A stretch of 64,000 nucleotides of DNA from Bacteroidia bacterium. Lineage in GTDB: Bacteria > Bacteroidota > Bacteroidia > Bacteroidales > CAJPTX01. The notes under the pieces are model-generated. The model made no database searches. It was not told the DNA's origin and was given only the letters and a program-made list of their open reading frames with translations. The stretch is taken from the NCBI GenBank assembly GCA_905373475.1, contig CAJPTC010000011.1:9994-73993 (forward strand), written 5' to 3'. A program made the position numbers and the translations under genes. Of this stretch, positions 8,813 through 17,344 are shown one piece after another. How positions within the stretch are numbered: the stretch's first letter is position 1; every line of letters begins with the position of its first letter.

Positions 8813-10297
8813 ATGGCAAAAATACAAGTATCCACTCCGAAGGGTGTCCGCGAGTTCTCGCCCAGCGAGACATTTCAGCGCAACGAACTGTTGACTTTTT
8901 TCAGAACTCTCTTTGAGCGATATGGATTTTTACCCTTTGAGACGGGTGCTATGGAAAATCTCTCGGTGCTAGAAGGAAAATATGGCGAAGAGGGTGACCG
9001 TCTGCTGTTTCGCATTCTCAATTCGGGCGACTATCTGGATGGCGTGGAGGGCGATCCGCGCGAAATGCCTCGTAAAGAGCTAACACAGCGCATTTGTGAA
9101 AAGGGGCTACGGTATGATCTGACTGTTCCTTTTGCTCGCTATGTTGCCACACACTGGCAAGAATTACCTCACCCCTTCAAGCGATACCAAATTCAACCAG
9201 TATGGCGTGCAGACCGACCGCAAAAAGGGCGTTATCGCGAATTCTTACAATGCGATGTAGATATTGTAGGCTCTCAGTCGCTTATTAACGAAATTGAGCT
9301 ACTGGGGCTTGTAGCCCAAGGCTTCTATGTACTCGGAATTCCTGTAGATATCCACGTCAACAGTCGTTTGATTTTAGAAGATATTGCTGAACGGATGGGG
9401 CATCCCGAATTGCTTGTCCCTATGACAGTGGCGCTAGACAAACTCGACAAGATTGGTGAAGAAGCGGTTGCAGAAGAGCTAGTAACCTTAGGCTTTGCTG
9501 CAGGGGAAGTGGATCACCTGCTTACGCTCTGTTCTGAAAAAAGCCTTGTAGGTGTTTTTATGCAACTCTTCGACTGGCTTCCTAAGACCCCTCAAGTTCG
9601 CAGACATCTAGACGACCTCATCACCATTTTCGTTAGCCTACAGCCTGTTCTCATGGTACGGTGTGACCCCGAATGGAAAGGGGAGAACTTACCCCGTGCC
9701 TTTGAACAGAGAATGGTAATTGACGATAGCCATTTCTGGCCAGAGCACGCTGCCGTACATTTTACTCCTTCGCTTGCACGAGGGTTGAGCTACTACACGG
9801 GGACAATTTTTGAGGTTAAGGCGCGCGATACGGCAATGGGGTCTATTTGCGGTGGCGGGCGTTACGACAATCTTACAGAGATTTTCGGGCTCAAGGGGGT
9901 GAGCGGCGTCGGACTTTCTTTTGGTATAGAACGGATATACGACATTATGCTCGAAAGAAAAGTGTGGGATGCCGCTCCGTCTATGATAGACTGCCTATGT
10001 GGGTGCGAAGAAGAGGTATCGTTCTCGCTAGTACTCTACGTTGCAAATGTGGCACGTCAGACTGGGCTTCGTACGCTCGTTTTGCCCGATGCGATGAAGT
10101 TGAAAAAACAGATGGAGTATGCCAACAAGCACAATATCCGTTGGGTAGTAGTAGCTATCAACCTCGATGCTTCCAATCCTGAGCCTATCTCCCTCAAGAT
10201 CCGAGATATGGATTCGGGCGAAGAGTATACGGGCAATTGTGTTGAGGTGCTTGAAAAGATTTCCCAGATTACAAATAACGAATTAGAGAACAGATAA
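8813..10297 (+). CDS. hisS: Histidyl-tRNA synthetase
   Basis: This 494-residue class II synthetase charges tRNA-His. Motif 2 appears as KRYQIQPVWRADRPQKGRYREF, the HisRS loop as ARGLSYYTGTIFEV, and motif 3 as GGGRYDNL followed by GVGLSFGIERI. The C-terminal anticodon-binding domain runs from about residue 400. The ATG at 8813 is chosen: upstream in-frame codons (from a TTG at 8774) overlap the promoter and precede the conserved STPKGVREFSP start. It is followed after 10 bases by hutH, so the two histidine-related genes may share a transcript. Confidence 0.96.
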   Translation: MAKIQVSTPKGVREFSPSETFQRNELLTFFRTLFERYGFLPFETGAMENLSVLEGKYGEEGDRLLFRILNSGDYLDGVEGDPREMPRKELTQRICEKGLRYDLTVPFARYVATHWQELPHPFKRYQIQPVWRADRPQKGRYREFLQCDVDIVGSQSLINEIELLGLVAQGFYVLGIPVDIHVNSRLILEDIAERMGHPELLVPMTVALDKLDKIGEEAVAEELVTLGFAAGEVDHLLTLCSEKSLVGVFMQLFDWLPKTPQVRRHLDDLITIFVSLQPVLMVRCDPEWKGENLPRAFEQRMVIDDSHFWPEHAAVHFTPSLARGLSYYTGTIFEVKARDTAMGSICGGGRYDNLTEIFGLKGVSGVGLSFGIERIYDIMLERKVWDAAPSMIDCLCGCEEEVSFSLVLYVANVARQTGLRTLVLPDAMKLKKQMEYANKHNIRWVVVAINLDASNPEPISLKIRDMDSGEEYTGNCVEVLEKISQITNNELENR

Positions 10298-10307
10298 CTA
10301 CGTGATC

Positions 10308-11813
10308 ATGAAGAACGTGTTTTATATTTCTCCCGAGCCATTGACCCTAGAACAACTAGGCGAGCTGTTAGCCTACCCGTCAATTCGCTTGGAACTATCG
10401 GCAGAGGCAGAAGCGCGCATTCAGAAGTGCCGCGACTACTTGGATCGGAAGATGGAACAAGAAGAGAAGCCTATCTATGGAATCACCACGGGTTTTGGCT
10501 CTCTTTGCAACCGTAGCATAAGCCGTGAGGAACTGACGACACTACAAGAGAATTTGGTGAAGTCGCATGCATGCAGCACTGGCGACGAGTTGAATCCCGA
10601 CATCATTCGCCTGATGCTTATCCTTAAGGCGCATGCCCTCTCTTTGGGCAATTCGGGCGTGCAAATTGCAACAGTACATCGCATTCTAGATTTGTATAAC
10701 AACGGCGTGCTCCCCGTAGTTTACGACCGGGGTTCACTCGGCGCTTCTGGCGACCTCGCACCACTTGCTAACCTTTTTCTCCCTCTCATTGGCTTGGGTG
10801 AGGTTCGTTTTGGTGGCGAGCGCAAACCTGCAGCAGAGGTATGCAGACACTTTGGCTGGGAATCCATAAAGCTACAATCGAAAGAGGGGTTGGCGCTCCT
10901 AAACGGAACGCAGTTTATGAGTGCACACGGTGTGTATGCGTTGCTGCGCATCCGCCGTTTGTCGCAGTGGAGCGATATCATTGCAACACTTTCGCTCGAA
11001 GGGTTCGACGGACGCAAAGAGCCGTTCCATCCGAATATTCAGACGGTACGTCCGCACGCAGGGCAAGCTGAAACAGCAGCTGCTATTCGTAAGTACCTAG
11101 AAGGTAGCGAGCTCATAGCACGCGAGAAAAAGCACGTACAAGATCCCTACTCTTTCCGTTGCGTGCCCCAGGTGCATGGGGCTTGCAAGGATGCGATTCA
11201 TTATGCAGAACAAGTCGTACTGACCGAGATCAATTCGGTGACCGACAACCCTACGATATGGCCAGACGAAGATCTTATCATTTCGGGAGGCAACTTCCAC
11301 GGAGAGCCCTTGGCGCTTACTTATGACTTTGTGGCAATGGCGGTTTCCGAGCTCTCTAACATCTCAGAGCGTCGCACTGCACAGCTCATTTTTGGTTTGC
11401 GCGATTTGCCCGAATTCTTGGTAGCAAAGCCAGGTTTGAACTCAGGCTTCATGATACCGCAATATGCGGCAGCGGCTATGGTAAGCCAGAATAAACAGCT
11501 TTGCACGCCCTCTAGTGTAGATTCGATCGTTTCCTCGAACGGACAAGAAGACCTAGTATCTATGGGCGCTAACGGCGCAACAAAACTCTTGCGCGTTGTA
11601 GACAACACGGAACGTGTGTTAGCCATTGAGCTTATGAATGCAGCACAAGCTATTGAGTTCCGTCGTCCTGCGAAGAGTTCGCCGATTCTCGAGAAGATAC
11701 TAGCAGCCTTCCGTGCTGTTGTGCCTGCTGTAGAAGTGGACAAGGTAATGTATACTGAAATCGAGCATAGTGTTGCTTTCTTGCGCAATACCAATCCTGC
11801 CGATTTTGTTTAA
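10308..11813 (+). CDS. hutH: Histidine ammonia-lyase
   Basis: At 501 residues this matches histidase, which removes ammonia from histidine to give urocanate, the first step of histidine degradation. The segment GASGDLAPLAN (about residues 145-155) contains the Ala-Ser-Gly that forms the MIO cofactor. The substrate-selectivity position reads SH (in LVKSHACSTG), as in histidases rather than the FL or HL of phenylalanine/tyrosine lyases. GLNSGFMIPQYAAAA and SMGANGA are also typical. ATG 10308 is preferred over GTG 10302. No other hut genes are adjacent, which is unusual for a catabolic gene. Confidence 0.93.
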   Translation: MKNVFYISPEPLTLEQLGELLAYPSIRLELSAEAEARIQKCRDYLDRKMEQEEKPIYGITTGFGSLCNRSISREELTTLQENLVKSHACSTGDELNPDIIRLMLILKAHALSLGNSGVQIATVHRILDLYNNGVLPVVYDRGSLGASGDLAPLANLFLPLIGLGEVRFGGERKPAAEVCRHFGWESIKLQSKEGLALLNGTQFMSAHGVYALLRIRRLSQWSDIIATLSLEGFDGRKEPFHPNIQTVRPHAGQAETAAAIRKYLEGSELIAREKKHVQDPYSFRCVPQVHGACKDAIHYAEQVVLTEINSVTDNPTIWPDEDLIISGGNFHGEPLALTYDFVAMAVSELSNISERRTAQLIFGLRDLPEFLVAKPGLNSGFMIPQYAAAAMVSQNKQLCTPSSVDSIVSSNGQEDLVSMGANGATKLLRVVDNTERVLAIELMNAAQAIEFRRPAKSSPILEKILAAFRAVVPAVEVDKVMYTEIEHSVAFLRNTNPADFV

Positions 11814-11830
11814 TCAGAGAACTGCAATGT

Positions 11831-11867
11831 TAGGGGTGTAGCAAGTGGCTATACCCCTATTTTTTTA
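11831..11867 (+). terminator. Terminator of the hisS-hutH unit
   Basis: A stem of about 11 bp with one G-T pair (arm AGGGGTGTAGC, partner at about 11848-11859) is followed by seven T residues. It lies between the hutH stop and the ruvX start. Confidence 0.75.
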
Positions 11868-11883
11868 CAGTGCAACAAGAACA

Positions 11884-12315
11884 ATGAGCCGTATTCTGGC
11901 GTTGGATATAGGACAGAAGCGCACGGGCATTGCTGTTACAGACCCGCAACAAATTATAGCTTCGGGGCTCTGTATGCAGCCTACTCACGAAGTTGTGAAC
12001 TACTTGAAGCGTTACATGGCAGAGAACGAAGTGGAAGCCATTGTAGTAGGGCAACCCTCTACAGTACACGGTACTCCCTCGGAATCTATGCAATACATTA
12101 CGCCGCTTGTGACCCACATTCGTCGAACTTTCCCTACGCTTCGTATAGAGATGTACGACGAACGCTTTACGTCACACCTCGCACAACAAGCAATTTTGGA
12201 AAGCGGCGCACGAAAAAAACAGCGGCAAGATAAGGGACTAGTAGATATGGTGAGCGCCGTGATCATCTTACAGTCCTATCTGGAAGCACGCGCTTGGGAG
12301 AGATCGAGAGAATGA
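11884..12315 (+). CDS. ruvX: Putative pre-16S rRNA nuclease YqgF/RuvX
   Basis: The 143-residue protein belongs to the RNase H-like YqgF family, whose E. coli member processes the 5' end of 16S rRNA. The N-terminal ALDIGQKRTGIAVTD holds the first catalytic Asp; IVVGQP, YDERFTSHLAQQ (catalytic Glu) and KQRQDKGLVDMVSAVIILQSYL (last Asp) complete the site. The ATG at 11884 is chosen, since residues before it would lie in the terminator hairpin of hutH. Its stop overlaps the def start (ATGA), indicating coupled translation. Confidence 0.92.
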   Translation: MSRILALDIGQKRTGIAVTDPQQIIASGLCMQPTHEVVNYLKRYMAENEVEAIVVGQPSTVHGTPSESMQYITPLVTHIRRTFPTLRIEMYDERFTSHLAQQAILESGARKKQRQDKGLVDMVSAVIILQSYLEARAWERSRE

Positions 12316-12860
12316 GACCAATCTATGTTTATGGCTCTGCGGTACTGCGGCAGGTTGCCAAGCCTATTGATGCCAATTATCCGAACCTGAAGGAGCTCAT
12401 TGCGGAAATGTTTGAGAGTATGGAAAAGTCTGATGGTATAGGGCTAGCAGCGCCGCAGATAGGGCTCTCAATACGTCTCTTTGTGGTAGATGCTACCGCC
12501 TTTGCTGAAGAGAGCCCTGAACTTAAGGAGTTCCGCAAACCGTTTATCAACGCACAGATCTTGGAGCGCGGCACGGAGACGGTTAGCTTCAACGAAGGAT
12601 GTCTGAGCTTGCCTGGCATACATGGCGATGTAATACGCCCTACAACCATCCGTATGAGCTATTGCGACGAGGATTTTGTACAGCATGAAGAAACCTTTTC
12701 GGGTATTGTGGCACGCATCATCCAACACGAGTACGACCATATAGACGGCAAGCTATTCGTTGACCATTTCTCGGCGGTAAAAAAGCGCCTAATCCAGTCA
12801 AAACTAAAGAATATCGCGCGTGGCATTTTTAACGCCGAATACCCCTGCAAAATAGAATAG
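12312..12860 (+). CDS. def: Peptide deformylase
   Basis: This is a 182-residue metal-dependent deformylase that removes the formyl group from new proteins. All three motifs are present: GIGLAAPQIG (about residues 42-51), EGCLSLPGI with the metal-binding Cys, and QHEYDHIDG with the two metal-binding His and catalytic Glu. The ATG at 12312 overlaps the ruvX stop by four bases and gives the expected MRPIYVYGSAVLR start, so the longer in-frame TTG start at 12294 is rejected. The ruvX-def-comEC order forms one operon. Confidence 0.95.
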   Translation: MRPIYVYGSAVLRQVAKPIDANYPNLKELIAEMFESMEKSDGIGLAAPQIGLSIRLFVVDATAFAEESPELKEFRKPFINAQILERGTETVSFNEGCLSLPGIHGDVIRPTTIRMSYCDEDFVQHEETFSGIVARIIQHEYDHIDGKLFVDHFSAVKKRLIQSKLKNIARGIFNAEYPCKIE

Positions 12861-12887
12861 TCTGTCTCACGCCTACCCCATTGCTGC

Positions 12888-15065
12888 ATGCGAAACAGGC
12901 ACGAATCTGGAATTTTGCAGTTGGGTGGCATGCAGACCTCCGAGCCTATGGAGGCTAGCATTGCGCAGGCATTACGACCGCTTCCATCTGAACATCGGCA
13001 GGTGGGCAAAATTTGGGCAGTGGGACTCGCCCTTGCTTTTATTGTAGGCATTGTATGCGGGCTTAACGGTATTATCGTAGTAAACGGTAGTGCCGTTTTT
13101 CTTTTAGCATGCGCTCTATTTCTCGAACTTGCGTGCAGGTATTTTTATACTTCCCACACACCAGCCCTTACTTTTGTACTCGTGCTTCTCTTTATGTTCG
13201 CTGTGGGCGCAGAACGAAGCGGGAAGATCTTCGTTTACAACCACCAAGCTACTCCGCCGCCACATAAAACGACCGCAATATTTGTAGTAACTGGAGCTGC
13301 TACACCTACTGCACAGAGTTACTCGTATCCCGTACGTCTCTGTGCCACTCTGGATAGCGGCAGGCAAACAGACTATTCCATCTGGGGGCGAATTCTATTC
13401 AGTAAGAAGGATTCGATCGGTACAACCATTGTTTGTGGCAGCCAGCTTTTGGCGGAGGTCGATTTTAGGCGAGATACGGGGCGTAATCCCAATAGTTTTG
13501 ATTTTGTTGCATGGCAGCGACGGCGTGGCGAACTCTTTACGGGGCGCGTAGTGCTTCATTCGGCAAAAATCCTAGGTACAGACTCCACGCTTCTCTTTCG
13601 TCCTTCCGATGTGCTACGGTCTCGCATTATCGAACGGTTTGCTAAAGCGGGAGTACATGGTGATGCATTAGAACTCGTGAAAGCTATGAGTATAGGCGTA
13701 CGCGAAGAATTATCGGGCGGGGTACGAACTCAATTTAGTCGTTCGGGAATTGCGCACTTGCTCGCTCTTTCTGGTCTACACGTGGGCTTCGTCTACGCAA
13801 TATTCGCCTTCTTCTCACATCTTATTTCATCCGACCGTCTTTTCAAACGCTTAGTACGCGAACTATTCCCCCTGCTCGCTACTTGGAGCTTCGTGCACCT
13901 AGCTGGTGCAAGCCCCTCTCTACTCCGCGCAGCTATCATGCTATCAGTCTGGGGCGTAAGTCGTATTTTCTTTCTCCGCAGTCATTCTATTGACGTACTC
14001 TCCATTGCAGCCATTCTTATTCTTTGGCTCAGTCCTGCTTCGTTGTACGACCTCGGTTTCCAACTCTCCTTTAGTGCTCTGCTGGGCATTCTATTATTTT
14101 ACCCATCGTTCTCCCCTTACACTCATACGCGCTATAAGGTCATTACGTGGTGTATACAACTTCTTACCCTCTCCCTTTGTGCACAACTTGGCACACTTCC
14201 CATTATCTTACACACTTTCGGCACGCTTCCCCTACTGTCTCTTTTCACGAACCTACTTGCTATCCCGCTCGCAGCACTCATTGTTCCTATTGCTCTGCTC
14301 GTGGGGCTGCTTCCCGTGGGTAGCGTAGTAGCACATTGCGGAGGCTTCCTCCTACAACTATTCGCCAATCTCTTACTCGGCACTGCCGAACAGGTAGCTA
14401 CTCTACCAGCCGTAACCCTTACAGGGCTGCGAATACCGACCTATATGGGCTGGTTACTTAGCGGAGTTTTATTGTTTGCGGGCATCTTTTTCACATTTCG
14501 GAAACGTTACGCCATAATGGCCTCTTTGCTCCTGCTAGGAGTATTTGTAGGAGCTACGTTCTTTGAAACCGTGAGAATGCAGACGACGAAAGAATGGGTT
14601 ATCTACCAACAAAGCCATGGAACAGTGTTGAGTTTTCGCGATGGTAGGCGCATAGAGGGTATTTATTTTCAGAATAGAGAGAGTGCAACGCGCCATATTA
14701 CACAATATGCCGAGAGTGTTTGGGGTGCAAACGTACAGATAGATAGTGCTACAACTACTGCTATTATTTCTCCTACATCGTATGGTTTCACGATCCATAC
14801 GCCTTTACGCATTGCCATTCCTTTAGGTAATGGCGCTCCCTCTATGCAAGAGAAACCCATTACGACGGATGTACTCCTACTTACCTACGGTTGCCAGTGG
14901 CGCATTGCCGAACTTTTAGCACACTTCACACCGCACGAAGTCGTAATTGATGGCTTCTACCCTCGCAGGCTCTTAGAGACAGCTAGGCAAGAATTTGCGA
15001 CACGAGGCATACGAGTACATAGTACGCGCTCTGAAGGAGCATGGGTCTATACCCAGAAGAGGTAA
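12888..15065 (+). CDS. comEC: ComEC/Rec2-type DNA uptake channel protein
   Basis: This 725-residue membrane protein has the ComEC layout. Two or three membrane helices come first (about residues 45-110), then a soluble region with NPNSFDFVAWQRRRGEL typical of the N-terminal OB-fold, then the competence domain (about 235-540) starting GVREELSGGVRTQFSRSGIAHLLALSGLHVGFVY. ComEC carries single-stranded DNA across the inner membrane during transformation. The metallo-beta-lactamase-like domain of Bacillus ComEC is not seen: the last 180 residues lack HxHxDH, as is common in Bacteroidetes. An internal ATG at 12930 is an alternative start. Confidence 0.88.
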   Translation: MRNRHESGILQLGGMQTSEPMEASIAQALRPLPSEHRQVGKIWAVGLALAFIVGIVCGLNGIIVVNGSAVFLLACALFLELACRYFYTSHTPALTFVLVLLFMFAVGAERSGKIFVYNHQATPPPHKTTAIFVVTGAATPTAQSYSYPVRLCATLDSGRQTDYSIWGRILFSKKDSIGTTIVCGSQLLAEVDFRRDTGRNPNSFDFVAWQRRRGELFTGRVVLHSAKILGTDSTLLFRPSDVLRSRIIERFAKAGVHGDALELVKAMSIGVREELSGGVRTQFSRSGIAHLLALSGLHVGFVYAIFAFFSHLISSDRLFKRLVRELFPLLATWSFVHLAGASPSLLRAAIMLSVWGVSRIFFLRSHSIDVLSIAAILILWLSPASLYDLGFQLSFSALLGILLFYPSFSPYTHTRYKVITWCIQLLTLSLCAQLGTLPIILHTFGTLPLLSLFTNLLAIPLAALIVPIALLVGLLPVGSVVAHCGGFLLQLFANLLLGTAEQVATLPAVTLTGLRIPTYMGWLLSGVLLFAGIFFTFRKRYAIMASLLLLGVFVGATFFETVRMQTTKEWVIYQQSHGTVLSFRDGRRIEGIYFQNRESATRHITQYAESVWGANVQIDSATTTAIISPTSYGFTIHTPLRIAIPLGNGAPSMQEKPITTDVLLLTYGCQWRIAELLAHFTPHEVVIDGFYPRRLLETARQEFATRGIRVHSTRSEGAWVYTQKR

Positions 15066-15109
15066 AACTAGACCCAAAGAACTCTTTTGCCGCGTCTAAA
15101 CGTCTGTGG

Positions 15110-15128
15110 TGTCAAAGTGACATCTTTG
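15110..15128 (+). promoter_or_regulatory. Possible dnaK promoter/operator region
   Basis: A 13-bp palindrome TGTCA-AAG-TGACA (15110-15122) abuts CATCTTTG (15121-15128), one base off the TAnnTTTG -7 consensus, about 75 bases before dnaK. It does not resemble the CIRCE heat-shock operator. Function is a guess. Confidence 0.3.
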
Positions 15129-15202
15129 GTCTGCTGGCATACGCATTGCAAATAAAGAGGGCAAACGATTGAAAGCAAGCAAACGAAAGGAGAAATAATA
15201 CA

Positions 15203-17098
15203 ATGGGTAAGATAATTGGTATAGACTTGGGAACCACGAACTCGTGTGTTGCCGTGATGGAAGGTAACGAACCTATCGTCATCACCAATAGCGAGGGAAA
15301 GCGGACTACCCCGTCTGTAGTGGCTTTTGTAGATAACGGCGAACGTAAGATAGGAGATCCTGCGAAGCGTCAGGCTATTACGAACCCGAAACGCACGATC
15401 TTCTCGATTAAACGTTTTATGGGTGAAACTTACGACCAAGTACAACGCGAGATCTCGCAGGTACCGTATACAGTAGAACGTGGCGACAACAACACGCCTC
15501 GTGTGGTAATTGACGGTCGTCAGTACTCGCCGCAAGAAATCTCGGCTATGATTCTTCAGAAGATGAAGAAGACGGCTGAAGACTTCCTAGGTCAAGAGGT
15601 AACCGAAGCCGTGATTACAGTACCCGCCTACTTCAGCGATTCGCAGCGTCAGGCGACGAAGGAAGCAGGCGAAATTGCAGGACTCACAGTAAAACGTATC
15701 ATAAATGAACCTACGGCTGCCGCCTTAGCTTATGGGCTAGACAAGCAGCACAAAGATCAGAAAATTGCGGTCTTCGACCTTGGTGGCGGTACGTTCGATA
15801 TTTCGGTACTCGAACTTAACGAAGGGCTCTACGAAGTAAAATCGACAAACGGTGATACGCACCTTGGAGGCGATGACTTTGACCAGAAGGTAATCGACTG
15901 GTTGGCAGATGAGTTCAAGAAAGACGAAGGGATAGACCTTCGTAAAGACCCGATGGCGTTACAACGTCTGAAGGAAGCGGCAGAAAAGGCTAAGATCGAG
16001 TTGAGTGCGAGCGCAGAGACCGAAATCAACTTGCCATATATCATGGCAGTAGATGGAATGCCCAAACACTTGGTACGCAAACTGACACGCGCTAACTTTG
16101 AGAAGCTTTGCGATAGCTTAATCCAAGCTACTCTCGAGCCCTGTCGGAAGGCTTTGCAGGATGCTCACCTGAATCCAAGCGATATTGATGAAGTGATCTT
16201 GGTGGGAGGTAGTACGCGTATTCCTGCTATCCAACAGATTGTAGAAAAATTCTTCGGCAAAGCGCCTCACAAGGGTGTAAACCCTGACGAGGTAGTGGCA
16301 GTAGGCGCTGCAATCCAAGGTGGTGTTTTGGCGGGCGATGTAAAGGATGTCCTCTTGTTGGATGTTACCCCGCTTTCTTTGGGTATTGAGACGATGGGCG
16401 GTGTTTTCACTAAGCTGATAGATGCGAATACGACCATCCCTGCACATAAGTCGGAAGTCTTCTCTACGGCGTCTGATAATCAACCCTCAGTAGAAATCCA
16501 CGTACTGCAAGGTGAACGTTCGATGGCGCGTGACAACAAGACGCTAGGGCGTTTCAACCTAGATGGTATCCGCCCCGCTCCACGTGGCGTACCACAGATC
16601 GAAGTCTCGTTTGATATTGATGCGAATGGTATTTTGAACGTCTCGGCTCGTGACAAAGATACGGGCAAGGAACAGAAGATTCGTATTGAAGCAAGCTCGG
16701 GGCTTTCGGAATCGGAAATTGCGCGTATGCGTGACGAGGCAAAGGCAAACGAAGCGGCAGACAAGCAGGCTCGTGAGCGTGTTGATAAACTAAATAAGGC
16801 GGATAGTGTGATCTTCCAAAGTGAAAAGCAATTGAAAGAAGTGGGCGACAAGCTATCGGCTGCCAACAAGTCGGCGATAGAAAAAGCAGTTGCCAACCTC
16901 AAGGAAGCACATGAAAAGCAGAATGTAGACGCTCTCGAAGGCTTGATAGACCAAGTAAACAATGCTTGGCAAGCGGCAGCGCCCGATATGCAGAATGCCT
17001 CGAGCAGCGGTAACGCGGAACAAAGCACAAATACGTCGGGAGCAAACGACACCAAGGACGGTGAAGTAACCGACGTAGATTTTGAAGAAGTGAAGTAG
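15203..17098 (+). CDS. dnaK: Chaperone DnaK (Hsp70)
   Basis: This is a complete 631-residue Hsp70. The nucleotide-binding domain (about 1-380) opens with GIDLGTTNSCVAVMEG and includes VPAYFSDSQRQATKEAG, FDLGGGTFDIS and ILVGGSTRIP. The linker DVLLLDVTPLSLGIET leads to the substrate domain and a helical lid from about 510. The C-terminus ends DGEVTDVDFEEVK, the usual acidic tail motif. A clear ribosome site (aaaggagaaa) precedes the ATG. dnaJ and grpE are not next to it, so dnaK is a single-gene unit ending in its own terminator. Confidence 0.98.
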   Translation: MGKIIGIDLGTTNSCVAVMEGNEPIVITNSEGKRTTPSVVAFVDNGERKIGDPAKRQAITNPKRTIFSIKRFMGETYDQVQREISQVPYTVERGDNNTPRVVIDGRQYSPQEISAMILQKMKKTAEDFLGQEVTEAVITVPAYFSDSQRQATKEAGEIAGLTVKRIINEPTAAALAYGLDKQHKDQKIAVFDLGGGTFDISVLELNEGLYEVKSTNGDTHLGGDDFDQKVIDWLADEFKKDEGIDLRKDPMALQRLKEAAEKAKIELSASAETEINLPYIMAVDGMPKHLVRKLTRANFEKLCDSLIQATLEPCRKALQDAHLNPSDIDEVILVGGSTRIPAIQQIVEKFFGKAPHKGVNPDEVVAVGAAIQGGVLAGDVKDVLLLDVTPLSLGIETMGGVFTKLIDANTTIPAHKSEVFSTASDNQPSVEIHVLQGERSMARDNKTLGRFNLDGIRPAPRGVPQIEVSFDIDANGILNVSARDKDTGKEQKIRIEASSGLSESEIARMRDEAKANEAADKQARERVDKLNKADSVIFQSEKQLKEVGDKLSAANKSAIEKAVANLKEAHEKQNVDALEGLIDQVNNAWQAAAPDMQNASSSGNAEQSTNTSGANDTKDGEVTDVDFEEVK

Positions 17099-17127
17099 TT
17101 TGCTTGCCGTTAGATAGGTTCAGATAT

Positions 17128-17164
17128 AGCGCAGCAGATCATAAGATCTGTTGCGCTTTTTTTA
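17128..17164 (+). terminator. Terminator of dnaK
   Basis: A 13-bp stem with one mismatch or wobble (17128-17140 with 17145-17157, arm AGCGCAGCAGATC), a 4-base loop and a run of T residues. Confidence 0.85.
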
Positions 17165-17303
17165 TGGGATAGTCCTGATAATGATTCTTTATGCTGGAAA
17201 GCTCGCAAGCGTTTAATGACGTAAACGGAAATGAAAAACGGAAGATATTGAAAATCAATGATGTTGCGGGTATTGTGCTTTGCCCAAAACTAGTTCCTTG
17301 CCA

Positions 17304-17339
17304 GAGGTAGTTTTCTCTCTGCCATTTTCGTGATGGTGG
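17304..17339 (-). pseudogene. 5' end remnant of an AAA-ATPase/PD-(D/E)XK paralogue
   Basis: On the minus strand this stretch gives ACGAAAATGGCAG and then codons for M-A-E-R-K-L-P, almost the same as the first seven codons and upstream bases of the intact gene that ends just beside it (compare 18934-18969; about 32 of 36 bases agree). After the seventh codon the similarity stops. It appears to be the leftover beginning of a lost copy lying directly downstream of the intact gene's 3' end. Confidence 0.55.
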
Positions 17340-17344
17340 TATTA

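Noticed and set aside
15110..15122. CIRCE heat-shock operator before dnaK
   Set aside because: The palindrome differs from the CIRCE consensus (TTAGCACTC-N9-GAGTGCTAA).
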